A DNA stretch of 64,000 nt from CALZIK01 sp945787635 (lineage in GTDB: Bacteria > Acidobacteriota > Thermoanaerobaculia > Multivoradales > JAHEKO01). Numbering within the stretch: position 1 is the stretch's first letter; each line of letters opens with the position of its first letter. The position numbers were made by a program, and so were the translations under genes. Shown in pieces: positions 25,500-34,132 of the stretch. The stretch covers positions 186,001-250,000 of the forward strand of contig CAMYNM010000008.1 of assembly GCA_947259725.1 (NCBI GenBank). Reading direction: 5' to 3'. Under the pieces are notes generated by a model. It saw only the letters and a program-made list of their open reading frames with translations, had not been told where the DNA came from and ran no database searches.

Positions 25500-25529
25500 T
25501 GGCCGGGTTTCTTCGGAACCTCCGGCCAC
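25499..25529. terminator. Stem-loop between convergent genes
   Basis: GTGGCCGG (25499-25506) pairs perfectly with CCGGCCAC (25522-25529), and GTT/AAC inside the loop extends the stem with a one-base bulge. It lies between the ends of the TPR gene and the tldE-like gene. There is no T-tract on either strand, so intrinsic termination is doubtful; it may protect the 3' ends of both messages. Confidence 0.45.
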
Positions 25530-25547
25530 CAATCGCCACAGGCAAAG

Positions 25548-26858
25548 TCAAACGCCGTTGATTTCGAGTCCCTCGACGAGGAGACTGGGCGAACCCAACA
25601 GGCCCGCGATCGGAACGAAGGCCAGATCTCTGGCTACGGCCTGCACACCCATCAAGAGTCGGCTGACCTTGCCCGCCAGGCGGGCTCCGGCCACCGCCGA
25701 GGTCGGGCGCCCAGCGCGAACCGCGAACCCGCCGACGGTCAGCTGAAAGTAGTCGCCCTCGAGATCGAAGTGGCCCGGGCCCTGGGCTTCGAGCAAATAG
25801 TGCCCGCGAGACATCCCGGCGAGCAGGGCGCCGGCCGGGCTGCGCCGGTCGGGCTCGATGAACAGATGCGACGGAGCGATCCCCGGCACGTCTCGGTAGC
25901 TGGGCCGGCGTACGCAGCCGAAACCCCGATCGCCGCCCCTTCGATCGGCGGGCACCCAGCCCAGCGGCGAGCGCAGCTCACCCCTCTCGACCAGCACGGT
26001 CCGTCCGGTGGGCATCCCTTCGCCGTCGACGGGAGCGGAAAACAGGCCGTCCGGCAACCGACCGTCGTCAACGATTGTGAGCAATGAAGAGCCCAGGCGA
26101 CCGGAGGAACCGACCAGAGCCCGGGACCGAGTTCGGCCGCGCTCGGAACCGTGATCCAGAAACAGCGGCAAAAGCGACGCGAGTATCCGCGTGGCGACTG
26201 GCGGCGCCAAGAGAAAGACGCCACGGTCGCGTTCTCCGGTCGAACCGTCGCGCCGAATCAGCAGCCGGTCAGCGAGCCGCCGCGCCAACGCCCTCGGGTT
26301 GAACGCTTTCACGTCGCGGGCACCCACCAGCTCGGTGACGGCATCGCTCCCCAAGGCGGCTTCGAGATGCAGTGTGGCGGTACGCTGGCGCAGGCTCGCC
26401 TCCACGCCCCGAGTGCTGACGATACTCGAGCTCGACTCGCCGTCCTCGAGCGCCGCGCGTAAGAGACGGGATGCCGGCAACTCCCGATCGAGCTCTCGAG
26501 CGCAGGCTTGGAGAATCTCCAACGCCTCGTGCTCGACCGAAAGCGGCGCACCGAGGCCCGCGGGCTCGCGCCACGCCGAGACCGGCCTTGGGCTAGGTAG
26601 TTTGATCGGAAACCCGTCGGGAGCCGGCCACCGCCCTCGCGGGGCCAACCGGCCGCTGCCGCAGCAAAACAGTGAAGCGTGATCGCCGCTCGCGCGCACT
26701 GCCCAGCCGCGCTCATGGTGCAGAGAAACCAACTGGCCCTCAGAGCCCAAGGATGCCTTTCGGCTCCGGCCTTCTTTCAGGAAGAGCTCGACCGTGTCGA
26801 GCCCCGAGGGCAGGAGCGCTTCGGCGACGTCGGCGAGGCTGGCCTCCGGAGATTTCAT
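25548..26858 (-). CDS. TldE/PmbA family metalloprotease subunit
   Basis: 436 aa from the ATG at 26858-26856, coupled to the TldD-like gene by an ATGA overlap; the open frame continues upstream but inside tldD. TldE forms a heterodimer with TldD, where TldE has no metal site but helps to form the substrate channel. Features are the N-terminal beta-rich domain (V-E-L-F-L-K-E-G-R-S-R), the middle G-V-E-A-S-L-R-Q-R, and a C-terminal glycine-rich half with S-R-G-H-Y-L-L and F-Q-L-T-V-G-G-F-A-V, like the family's final strands. No HExxxH is present, as expected for TldE. E. coli TldD/E matures microcin B17 and degrades CcdA. Confidence 0.87.
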   Translation of the reverse strand: MKSPEASLADVAEALLPSGLDTVELFLKEGRSRKASLGSEGQLVSLHHERGWAVRASGDHASLFCCGSGRLAPRGRWPAPDGFPIKLPSPRPVSAWREPAGLGAPLSVEHEALEILQACARELDRELPASRLLRAALEDGESSSSIVSTRGVEASLRQRTATLHLEAALGSDAVTELVGARDVKAFNPRALARRLADRLLIRRDGSTGERDRGVFLLAPPVATRILASLLPLFLDHGSERGRTRSRALVGSSGRLGSSLLTIVDDGRLPDGLFSAPVDGEGMPTGRTVLVERGELRSPLGWVPADRRGGDRGFGCVRRPSYRDVPGIAPSHLFIEPDRRSPAGALLAGMSRGHYLLEAQGPGHFDLEGDYFQLTVGGFAVRAGRPTSAVAGARLAGKVSRLLMGVQAVARDLAFVPIAGLLGSPSLLVEGLEINGV

Positions 26859-28180
26859 CGACCGACCTCGAGGCCACCCAATCGAATGCCGGGACATGTG
26901 GCCCAGACCGGCAACAACTGCCCTGCCTTCGCACACCAACCGGCTCCCTCGAACTCCGCTTGACTGCCGACCGCCTCGACCGCACTCAGGATGTCGGAAG
27001 CCTTACCTCGAAGAGCCGACGCCCCGACCCAATCCAGGAGCTCTCCCGATCGGAACCGTCGGCCGTAGGGAAACTCGACGACCAACTCTCCGGACAACGG
27101 ATCCAACCGGCCCCGCGAAATCTCGGGAAGGTAGACACCGGCCCCGGCGAGGAGATCCTGCCGACCGCTCGAGCCGACCACCATCTCCAGATGTGTCGAC
27201 CGGGGTACCGGCGGCAGGTGCCGGCTGCTTCGTCGCGCAGCCCCGGGCAGCAGATGAGAGGAAAGACCGGCGTAGAAGCGGTCGGCGAGTGGCTGGCTGA
27301 CGCGACCGCGCTGAAGCAACCACCGCCGGAGCACCGGAAGCCCCTCGTCGTCGGTTTCCCGCGCAAGCCCGCGCGGCAGGTCGCCGGGGCTGTCGACCAC
27401 GTCGAGTAAGGGACTGCCCACTGGGACTCCGATCGCGGCCTCGGGACGGCCGCTCAAGATGAGCGTATCGGCCTCGAGCGCATGGGCAACGGCTTCGTGA
27501 AGAAGAACCGCCGTGGCCGCAGCGCCGAGCACCAGGGGCCCGGCGCAAGTGGGCAGGTGTTCGCTGGCGCGCGCATGGAAACGGCCCACCAGGCGGTCGA
27601 CAAGCCGAACCGCGGTGGCTTCGCCCAGGTTGTGAGTCAACGCGCCGAGCCGTCCCCAGGGAGTCGAGGCTCCGAGGCTGAAAAAGGTCTCACTCTCCTC
27701 GCCCGGCACCAGCCGGCGCCCGACCACCTGGATCGATCGCCGGAAGCGACCGACCCGCAAGCGAAACTCGAATGCCGAAAGCCGCTCGCGAACCAGCCGC
27801 CGAACCAACGGCGGAAACTCGGCCAGCTCCTGCAATTCCGGCTCGAAGCGAGCCTCCGCGGCCTCCGACATGGGTGAATCCGCCCACTCCGGCACGCGAT
27901 ACGGTGTCGCCGGCGACACTCGGGCGACCTCGCGCAAGGCCGACTCGAGAGTGCCCTTCTCGAAGTCGTCGCGAGCCGCCAGATAGGTGTGTCCATCGCG
28001 CACCAATCGCACGGCGAGCCCCTCGTCGAGGCGCTCCACGACCCCGGGCCCGGGCTCCTCCGATCGAAGCTCCAACTCCTCTTTCTGTTCGAGAAACAGG
28101 TCGATGGCGTCGGAGCGCGAGTCGGCGATCTGCGCCAGGCAGCGTCCCAGTGCCCCCGCGTCCGACTCCGAGAAGAACAT
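26855..28180 (-). CDS. tldD: TldD family metalloprotease (catalytic subunit)
   Basis: 441 aa, slightly shorter than E. coli TldD (481). The zinc site is H228-E229-x3-H233 in L-L-H-E-A-V-A-H-A-L-E-A-D, the family HExxxH; the downstream ligand is not assignable by eye. The substrate-binding C-terminal half carries R-S-T-H-L-E-M-V-V and F-P-Y-G-R-R-F-R-S-G-E. The N-terminal third is the typical mixed alpha/beta domain. It is first of a two-gene operon with tldE and diverges from the carboxyltransferase gene, 94 bp away. No precursor peptide or toxin-antitoxin gene is adjacent, so the substrate is unknown. Together the two form a TldD/E protease in the cytoplasm. Confidence 0.9.
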   Translation of the reverse strand: MFFSESDAGALGRCLAQIADSRSDAIDLFLEQKEELELRSEEPGPGVVERLDEGLAVRLVRDGHTYLAARDDFEKGTLESALREVARVSPATPYRVPEWADSPMSEAAEARFEPELQELAEFPPLVRRLVRERLSAFEFRLRVGRFRRSIQVVGRRLVPGEESETFFSLGASTPWGRLGALTHNLGEATAVRLVDRLVGRFHARASEHLPTCAGPLVLGAAATAVLLHEAVAHALEADTLILSGRPEAAIGVPVGSPLLDVVDSPGDLPRGLARETDDEGLPVLRRWLLQRGRVSQPLADRFYAGLSSHLLPGAARRSSRHLPPVPRSTHLEMVVGSSGRQDLLAGAGVYLPEISRGRLDPLSGELVVEFPYGRRFRSGELLDWVGASALRGKASDILSAVEAVGSQAEFEGAGWCAKAGQLLPVWATCPGIRLGGLEVGR

Positions 28181-28274
28181 TGAAAAATTGTTTCACAGCG
28201 CGCACTCTGGGCCTGAAAGATAAGATACCCGTGAAGCCGGCTCTGACGTCTTGCTTCGCGCTCTTTCATCCTTC

Positions 28275-29846
28275 ATGCCCGATAGCCCTCATCACACGGA
28301 CCGGGAGGCACCACGCCAAGAGCTCAGGAGCCGACTCGAGAAGGCTCGGATCGGGGGCGGCACGGACCGCATCGAGCGTCAGCACGCATCCGGAAAGCTC
28401 ACGGCGCGGGAACGGGTAGAGCTGCTCCTCGACCCAGGCTCCTTTGTCGAGCTCGACGCTCTGGTGACCCACCGCTGCCACGACTTCGGCATGGAAGAAA
28501 AGACCGTTCCGGGTGACGGAGTGGTTTCCGGATCGGGGACCGTGGACGATCGCACGGTCTATGTCTTCGCACAGGACTTCACGGTTTTCGGCGGCTCACT
28601 CTCCGAGACCAACGCACTCAAGATCTGCAAGATCATGGATCTGGCTCTCGAGAACGGTGCCCCGGTGATCGGCCTCAACGACTCCGGAGGCGCGCGAATC
28701 CAGGAGGGCGTCGCCTCGCTCGGCGGCTACGCAGACATCTTCCTGCGCAACACCCTGGCGTCGGGAGTCATCCCCCAGATCAGCGCCATCATGGGCCCAT
28801 GCGCTGGCGGCGCGGTCTACTCCCCTGCGATCACCGATTTCACGTTCATGGTCGATCGCACCAGTTACATGTTCGTCACCGGACCCGACGTCATCAAGAC
28901 GGTCACCCACGAGGAGGTCACCAAGGAGGAACTGGGTGGGGCGAAGACCCACGGCAGCAAGAGCGGAGTCAGCCATTTCACGCTGGCGAACGATGCCGCG
29001 TGCTTGCTGGCGATTCGCGAGCTTCTCTCCTACCTGCCCAGCAACAACCTCGAGGACCCACCTTCGACTCGCAATGAAGACCCGACCGACCGCGAAGACG
29101 AGTCCCTGGACGGCCTGGTCCCGGTCGATCCCAACAAGCCCTACGACATCAAGGAACTGATTACCCGCGTCGTGGACGACCAACGTTTCTTCGAGGTCCA
29201 TGCCGACTACGGCAAGAACATCGTCGTCGGCTTCGCCCGATTCGGCAACCAGAGCGTCGGCATCGTCGCCAACCAGCCCGCTTACCTCGCCGGCGTCTTG
29301 GACATCGACGCCTCCCTCAAAGGCGCGCGCTTTGTCCGCTTCTGCGACGCGTTCAACCTTCCCCTGGTGACCTTCGAAGATGTCCCGGGCTTCCTACCCG
29401 GCACCCAGCAGGAGTTCGGTGGCATCATCAAGCACGGCGCGAAGCTACTCTACGCGTTCGCCGAGGCGACGGTCCCGAAGATCACGGTCATCACCCGCAA
29501 AGCCTACGGCGGGGCCTATTGCGTGATGGCCAGCAAACACCTGAGAACCGACGTCAATCTCGCCTACCCGACAGCCGAGATCGCGGTCATGGGACCCGAA
29601 GGTGCGGTCAATATCCTCTACCGCCGCGAACTGGCCGCCGCCGAGGATCCGGAAGCCGCCCGCGCCCAGAAGGTGGACGAGTACCGCGGTCGCTTCTCGA
29701 ATCCGTTCATCGCCGCCGAGCGCGGATTCCTCGACGCCGTGATCGAGCCGCGCAGCACTCGAAGCCACATCATCCGTGGCCTGAGGCAGCTGCGGGGCAA
29801 ACGTCAGACCATCCCCAACAAGAAGCACGGCAACATTCCGCTATAG
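28275..29846 (+). CDS. Acyl-CoA carboxylase, carboxyltransferase (beta) subunit, PccB-like
   Basis: 523 aa from the ATG at 28275; an in-frame TTG at 28251 would add 8 residues. It moves carboxylate from carboxybiotin to an acyl-CoA, propionyl-CoA in most relatives. Features: N-terminal GKLTARERVELLLDPGSF; the first oxyanion loop region G-L-N-D-S-G-G-A-R-I-Q-E-G-V (about 133-146) and G-P-C-A-G-G-A-V-Y-S-P-A; the second half with D-V-P-G-F-L-P-G-T-Q-Q-E and R-K-A-Y-G-G-A-Y-C-V-M. Length and motifs fit PccB rather than AccD. The alpha functions are encoded 19 kb away as two separate genes (7040-9063). Propionate or odd-chain fatty acid use, or methylmalonyl-CoA formation, is implied. Very well conserved. 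Confidence 0.93.
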   Translation: MPDSPHHTDREAPRQELRSRLEKARIGGGTDRIERQHASGKLTARERVELLLDPGSFVELDALVTHRCHDFGMEEKTVPGDGVVSGSGTVDDRTVYVFAQDFTVFGGSLSETNALKICKIMDLALENGAPVIGLNDSGGARIQEGVASLGGYADIFLRNTLASGVIPQISAIMGPCAGGAVYSPAITDFTFMVDRTSYMFVTGPDVIKTVTHEEVTKEELGGAKTHGSKSGVSHFTLANDAACLLAIRELLSYLPSNNLEDPPSTRNEDPTDREDESLDGLVPVDPNKPYDIKELITRVVDDQRFFEVHADYGKNIVVGFARFGNQSVGIVANQPAYLAGVLDIDASLKGARFVRFCDAFNLPLVTFEDVPGFLPGTQQEFGGIIKHGAKLLYAFAEATVPKITVITRKAYGGAYCVMASKHLRTDVNLAYPTAEIAVMGPEGAVNILYRRELAAAEDPEAARAQKVDEYRGRFSNPFIAAERGFLDAVIEPRSTRSHIIRGLRQLRGKRQTIPNKKHGNIPL

Positions 29847-29893
29847 ACATCTGCGCCACGGCCGGCGGCCGTTCGTCTCGCGGCGCCGCTTCG

Positions 29894-29906
29894 CTTGACA
29901 GTCAAG
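29894..29906. promoter_or_regulatory. 13-bp palindrome containing a TTGACA element
   Basis: CTTGACAGTCAAG is a perfect inverted repeat with one central base, 80 bp upstream of the H1-like gene. It includes a consensus -35 hexamer (TTGACA, 29895-29900), but no good -10 follows at 16-18 bp. It may be an operator or a chance match. Confidence 0.3.
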
Positions 29907-29986
29907 GGATCGTGGGACAAGCTCCAGTGCCTGAAAATTCGGCGCGATTCACGCGCATTTGAGCCGGAAGCTCCCCAAGGAGAGAC

Positions 29987-30382
29987 ATGCGAGAAAAAGA
30001 CAGATCGCTGCGACGGAGGCGCCAGCGCCGCCTGAAGCGGCTCAAGAAACGCCGTAGCGAGCTCATGGCACAGGTCAAGACTACCCGGCGCGAGGCATCG
30101 AAACGGACCAAGGCGAAGGCCGCCGCATCTGCTGCCGAGCCCGAGGCGGAAACCGTCGCCAAGAAGACCGCAAAAAAGAAGACCACCACCAAGAAGACCA
30201 CCAAGGCCGCCGCCAAGAAGACCGCCAAGAAGACCGCCAAGAAGACCGCCAAGAAAAAGACCACTACCAAGAAGAAAACCGCCAAGAAAAAGACCACCAC
30301 CACCAAGAAGACCACCAAGAAAAAGACCGCCGCCAAGAAGACCGCGAAAAAGACGGCAAAAAAGACCACCAAGGCTGATTGA
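29987..30382 (+). CDS. Lys/Thr/Ala-rich histone H1-like DNA-binding protein
   Basis: 131 aa. A good SD (AAGGAG, 29977-29982) precedes the ATG. Residues 1-45 are Arg/Lys-rich (R-R-R-R-Q-R-R-L-K-R-L-K-K-R); residues 58-130 are repeats of A-K-K-T, K-T-T-T-K-K and A-A-K-K with no acidic residue until the last Asp. This is the composition of bacterial histone H1-like proteins (Hc1, AlgP and the C-terminal tails of some HU proteins), which bind DNA without sequence specificity and compact the nucleoid. There is no globular domain. The gene lies 13 bp before glyA, so the two may be co-transcribed. The DNA of the tail is a 12-bp-scale repeat and likely to vary in length between strains. Confidence 0.75.
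   Translation: MREKDRSLRRRRQRRLKRLKKRRSELMAQVKTTRREASKRTKAKAAASAAEPEAETVAKKTAKKKTTTKKTTKAAAKKTAKKTAKKTAKKKTTTKKKTAKKKTTTTKKTTKKKTAAKKTAKKTAKKTTKAD
30158..30373 (+). repeat. Low-complexity tandem repeat coding the AKKT tail
   Basis: Imperfect tandem units such as ACCGCCAAGAAG are repeated many times on the + strand and code the K-K-T-A and K-K-T-T-T tail of the H1-like protein. Slippage would change the tail length in frame-neutral multiples of 3. Confidence 0.8.
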
Positions 30383-30395
30383 GCGGTCACCCTGC

Positions 30396-31640
30396 ATGGT
30401 CGATCAGCGAAGCATCGCCGAGGTAGACCCGGAGATCCACACAGCGATCTCGAACGAGAAGCTCCGTCAGAATCAAAGCCTGGAGCTCATCGCCTCCGAG
30501 AACTTTGCCAGCACCGCGGTCCTGGAAGCCGCGGGCTCGGTTCTGACCAACAAGTACGCCGAAGGCTACCCGGGCCGTCGCTACTACGGCGGCTGCGAGT
30601 GGGTGGACGAAGTCGAGCGATTGGCGATCTCCCGCGCCAAACAGCTTTTTGAGGCGGAGCGCGTCAACGTCCAACCGCACAGCGGCACCCAGGCGAACGC
30701 CGCTGTCTACTTCGCGATGCTCGAGCCCGGCGACACGCTGATGGGAATGGACCTGTCCAGCGGAGGGCATCTTACCCACGGTCATCCGCTGTCGTACTCG
30801 GGTCGCGACTTCGAGGTCGTCGCCTACGGCGTCGACCCGGAGACCGAGGTCATCGACTACACACAGGTAGCCAAGATCGCGCGTAAGCACCGGCCGAAGC
30901 TGATCGTTTGCGGAGCCAGCGCTTACAGCCGAACTCTGGACTTCGAGAAGTTCCGCGCCATCGCCGACGAGGTGGGCGCGCTTCTGATGGCCGACATCGC
31001 GCACATCGCCGGCCTCGTCGCGGTCGGCCTTCACCCGTCGCCGGTGCCCCACTGCCACTTCGTGACCACCACCACGCACAAGACTCTGCGAGGCCCTCGC
31101 GGCGGCATCATCATGTGCACCAAGGAGCACGTCAAGGCGATCAACCGATCCGTCTTTCCCGGCATGCAGGGCGGACCCCTGATGCACATCATCGCCGCCA
31201 AGGCAGTAGCGTTCGGAGAGGCCCTGCGGCCGCAGTTTCGTGACTACCAGGCCCAGATCATTCGCAATGCCAAGGCGCTGGCCAAAGCTCTCGGCGACCA
31301 GGGACTGCGGATCGTTTCAGGCGGCACCGACAACCACGTCTTTCTGCTCGACGTGACCTCCGTCGGGATCACCGGAAAGGTCGCCGAGGAGGCGCTCGAG
31401 CGCGCCGACATCACGGTCAACAAGAACACCATCCCTTACGACCAGAATCCGCCGCTTGTGGCCTCGGGGATTCGCATCGGCACTCCCGCCCTGACCTCCC
31501 GTGGAATGACCGAGACCGATATGGAGACGGTCGCTTCCTGGATCGCACAGGTCCTTTCGACGCCCGACGACGAAGCGCTTGCGCGCACGGTCCGCGATCA
31601 GGTTCACGAACTCTGCGAGCGCTTTCCTCTCTACGCCTGA
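30396..31640 (+). CDS. glyA: Serine hydroxymethyltransferase
   Basis: 414 aa, normal length. PLP enzyme that interconverts serine and glycine with tetrahydrofolate, the main source of one-carbon units. Features: L-I-A-S-E-N-F-A-S (about 29-37), N-K-Y-A-E-G-Y-P-G-R-R-Y-Y-G-G, Q-P-H-S-G-T-Q-A-N, A-D-I-A-H-I-A-G-L, and the PLP lysine in V-T-T-T-T-H-K-T-L-R-G-P-R-G-G (about residue 229). All catalytic blocks are intact. It lies 13 bp downstream of the H1-like gene. An inverted-repeat element begins 24 bp after the stop, and the folate gene folC sits on the opposite strand beyond that element, so folate-linked genes face each other. Confidence 0.97.
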   Translation: MVDQRSIAEVDPEIHTAISNEKLRQNQSLELIASENFASTAVLEAAGSVLTNKYAEGYPGRRYYGGCEWVDEVERLAISRAKQLFEAERVNVQPHSGTQANAAVYFAMLEPGDTLMGMDLSSGGHLTHGHPLSYSGRDFEVVAYGVDPETEVIDYTQVAKIARKHRPKLIVCGASAYSRTLDFEKFRAIADEVGALLMADIAHIAGLVAVGLHPSPVPHCHFVTTTTHKTLRGPRGGIIMCTKEHVKAINRSVFPGMQGGPLMHIIAAKAVAFGEALRPQFRDYQAQIIRNAKALAKALGDQGLRIVSGGTDNHVFLLDVTSVGITGKVAEEALERADITVNKNTIPYDQNPPLVASGIRIGTPALTSRGMTETDMETVASWIAQVLSTPDDEALARTVRDQVHELCERFPLYA

Positions 31641-31664
31641 TTCTCGCCCGGCGCCCAGCCTAGA

Positions 31665-31848
31665 AGCTTGCTGAAGAACCCTGGCGGGTCGCGCCCGCCA
31701 AGGCTTGTTGTGCAGTTTGCAAGGCGCGAGGAGGAGTCGATGCGGTGGCGTCAACGACGACCAGTAGCGCCGCAGATGCGCCGCAACCCCTTGGCGCCCG
31801 TCGGGTTGCGGCGGCGTGGGCCGATCTGCCGGGGTTGTTCAGCAAGCT
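31665..31848. mobile_element. MITE-like inverted-repeat element (family A, 184 bp)
   Basis: Terminal inverted repeats of 21 bp: left AGCTTGCTGAAGAACCCTGGC (31665-31685, given in two parts: AGCTTGCTGA then AGAACCCTGGC), right arm at 31828-31848 whose reverse complement matches 19 of 21 positions. An internal perfect 9-bp hairpin (CCGCAACCC, 31781-31789; GGGTTGCGG, 31803-31811) lies near the right end. No transposase is encoded. The right end reaches 10 bp into folC and carries its stop codon. Resembles non-autonomous repeats that are moved in trans. Confidence 0.7.
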
Positions 31849-33152
31849 CCCAGAGGCTCGGCGGCGCTCGGCGGAACCCCAAAGCGCTCGCGCAGGGCTC
31901 CCCGCACCCACCCCACCAGATACAGGGAGCCGCACACGACCAGCGGCAGATCCCCTTCCAGAGCACGATCGAGGGCGGCGTCTAGATCGGGCTCGACGAC
32001 GACGCCGGGCTCGGGCAGCCACGACGCCAGCAGAGCCGGGTCCAGTGCCCGATCACTCGGGGGCTTGGTCAAGACGCTTCTACTTGCGCTTCGAGTGACG
32101 GCTTCTAGCACCGGTCGAGCGTCCTTGTCGGCGAGCACTCCGAACAACACGTCGTGATCGCCGAGGTGTTCGTCGAGAAAGGCCGCCAGCGCGCTTGCCC
32201 CCTGCGGGTTGTGGGCGGCGTCCAGCCAGAGCGTCTTGCCGCCAGGGAGGACGACGGTCTCCAACCGCCCGGGCCAGCGGCAGGCTTTCACCCCCCGCTC
32301 GATGGCGAACCGATCGAGCTGGCTCCAACCATCCTCCGCCAACTCTTCGGCGGCGGTAACCGCCAGGGAGAGATTTCGAACCTGATGCTCCCCGAGCAGG
32401 GGAAGGTCAAGCTCGTAGGTCTCGATCGAGGTCCGAAGTCGGACTCGCTGGCCGTCCTCGCGAAGCTGGGCAGAGACACTCCGAACGCGGTCGCGCACAT
32501 CCACGAGCGGAGCTCCGATCTCCGCCGCGCGGGCACGAAGCGCCGCGCAAGCTTCCTCAACGGTTGCACCGCAGATGGCGACAACACCGGACCGAAAGAT
32601 TCCGGCCTTCTCACGTGCGATAGCGGTCAGTGTATCGCCCAACTGCTTGGCATGATCGATCCCAATCTCGGCCACCACCGAGAGCTGCGGTTCACACGCA
32701 TTGGTCGCGTCCAGGCGCCCTCCCATGCCGACTTCGACGACCGCCAGGTCGATTTTCGAACGCGCGAACCAAAGACAGCTCGCCAGGCTCAGAGCCTCGA
32801 AGTAGGTCGGCGGCTCGAGATCGGTCGACCTCGCTTCCTCCAGAATCTCGTCAAGCAATCCGGCCAGCTGGTTTCTGGCGATCGCGCGGCCGCCGATCCG
32901 GAGACGCTCTTCGACACCCTCGAGGTGGGGAGAGGTGAACAGGCCGGTTCGGTAGCCGGCCGCGGCGATCATCGATGACAAGAGCGACGCGGTCGAGCCC
33001 TTGCCGTTGGTCCCAGCGACTAGAACCGTCGCATAGGCGCCCTCCGGGTGCCCGAGGTGCGCCAGCAAGCGATCGACGCGCCCCAACTCGAGCCGGGCGC
33101 CCCAGCTTTCGAGGCTCTCGAGAATCTTGTCCGGGTCGCGCGCGAGCGACAT
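31839..33152 (-). CDS. folC: Folylpolyglutamate synthase / dihydrofolate synthase
   Basis: 437 aa from the ATG at 33152-33150; an ATG seven codons upstream (33173) is possible. FolC adds glutamate to dihydropteroate and to folates. The ATP P-loop is V-A-G-T-N-G-K-G-S-T (about 46-55); then T-S-P-H-L, E-V-G-M-G-G-R-L-D-A-T-N, E-I-G-I-D-H and D-A-A-H-N-P-Q-G in the C-terminal domain. The last codons and the TGA stop come from the right terminal repeat of a MITE-like element, so the original C-terminus may have been replaced by the short tail L-G-A-C. It follows accD on the same strand, a common gene order. The core enzyme is complete. Confidence 0.93.
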   Translation of the reverse strand: MSLARDPDKILESLESWGARLELGRVDRLLAHLGHPEGAYATVLVAGTNGKGSTASLLSSMIAAAGYRTGLFTSPHLEGVEERLRIGGRAIARNQLAGLLDEILEEARSTDLEPPTYFEALSLASCLWFARSKIDLAVVEVGMGGRLDATNACEPQLSVVAEIGIDHAKQLGDTLTAIAREKAGIFRSGVVAICGATVEEACAALRARAAEIGAPLVDVRDRVRSVSAQLREDGQRVRLRTSIETYELDLPLLGEHQVRNLSLAVTAAEELAEDGWSQLDRFAIERGVKACRWPGRLETVVLPGGKTLWLDAAHNPQGASALAAFLDEHLGDHDVLFGVLADKDARPVLEAVTRSASRSVLTKPPSDRALDPALLASWLPEPGVVVEPDLDAALDRALEGDLPLVVCGSLYLVGWVRGALRERFGVPPSAAEPLGAC

Positions 33153-33173
33153 TGTACGATCTCGCCGGAACAT

Positions 33174-33199
33174 CTAGCCTGGCTGGTTCACCAGGCTAG
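33174..33199 (-). promoter_or_regulatory. Hairpin between accD and folC
   Basis: CTAGCCTGG (33174-33182) pairs perfectly with CCAGGCTAG (33191-33199) around an 8-nt loop. It spans the accD stop codon and lies 22 bp before the folC start. No T-run follows. It may set the accD:folC expression ratio by RNA processing or partial termination. Confidence 0.45.
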
Positions 33200-34050
33200 C
33201 TCCGGTGCCGGAGATGCCGCAGGCACGTGGCGAGCGTTCCTTTGAGCTCGCTTCGTTCGACGACCATGTCTAGAAAGCCGTGCTCCAGGAGAAACTCGCT
33301 GGTCTGAAACCCCTCGGGCAGGCTTTCTCTGATGGTCTGCTGGATTACCCGCGGTCCGGCAAACCCGATCAGCGCTCCCGGCTCGGCGATATTCAAATCT
33401 CCGAGCATGCCGAACGACGCCGTAACGCCGCCGGTGGTGGGATCGGTCAGCACCGACAGGTACGGAGCGCCACGCTCACGCAGTCGAGCGAGCGCCGCCG
33501 AAATTTTCGCCATCTGCATGAGCGACACGACGCCCTCCTGCATACGGGCTCCACCCGAGGCCGAGACTACGACCAAGCCACACCTTCGCTTCGCAGCCTC
33601 TTCCGCGGCGCGGGTGATCTTCTCTCCCACGACCGATCCCATCGATCCGCCCATGAAGCGGTACTCCATGCTCGCTACGATCGCCGGCACGCCGCCGATA
33701 TGTCCCTCGACGACGATCACCGCTTCCTCTTCGCCGCTCTGGCGCGCGTAGTCCTTGGCTCGATCCCGATAACTTTTGCGGTCTCTGAACTTCAACGGAT
33801 CGGCGGGCAGCAGACCTCGATACAGCTCGCGCGGCTCGTCCTCGTCGACCAGGAGCCGGATCCTCGCGCGACTGTCGATACGGAAATGAAATCCGCACTT
33901 GGGACAGATCTGCAGGTTGCGGTCCAGTTCCTTGGAATAGATGATCTCGCGACAACCGTCGCAGCGTACCCACAGTCCCTCGGGCACGGTGCTTCGCGGC
34001 CGGTCCGAGGCGGCGCTTCGCGGTCTCTTTGATTTGCGGAACCAGGCCAT
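33196..34050 (-). CDS. accD: Acetyl-CoA carboxylase carboxyltransferase subunit beta
   Basis: 284 aa from the ATG at 34050-34048, giving M-A-W-F-R-K-S-K as in the family; an upstream in-frame start adds 13 unsupported residues. AccD is half of the malonyl-CoA-forming transferase that starts fatty acid synthesis. The zinc ribbon is visible (C-D-G-C ... I-C-P-K-C, near residues 30-52), followed by the crotonase-fold core with V-V-S-A-S-G-G-A-R-M-Q-E-G and T-D-P-T-T-G-G-V-T-A-S-F. The folC gene follows after 43 bp. accA is not in the window. This enzyme is distinct from the PccB-like one at 28275. Confidence 0.95.
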   Translation of the reverse strand: MAWFRKSKRPRSAASDRPRSTVPEGLWVRCDGCREIIYSKELDRNLQICPKCGFHFRIDSRARIRLLVDEDEPRELYRGLLPADPLKFRDRKSYRDRAKDYARQSGEEEAVIVVEGHIGGVPAIVASMEYRFMGGSMGSVVGEKITRAAEEAAKRRCGLVVVSASGGARMQEGVVSLMQMAKISAALARLRERGAPYLSVLTDPTTGGVTASFGMLGDLNIAEPGALIGFAGPRVIQQTIRESLPEGFQTSEFLLEHGFLDMVVERSELKGTLATCLRHLRHRS

Positions 34051-34132
34051 AAGACAAGCCGGCAGGCGGCCGGCGAGTGATGCTAGCAAATGCCGCTAGC
34101 CTGAAATTGACACGCCCGGCAGTCAGCCCGGC

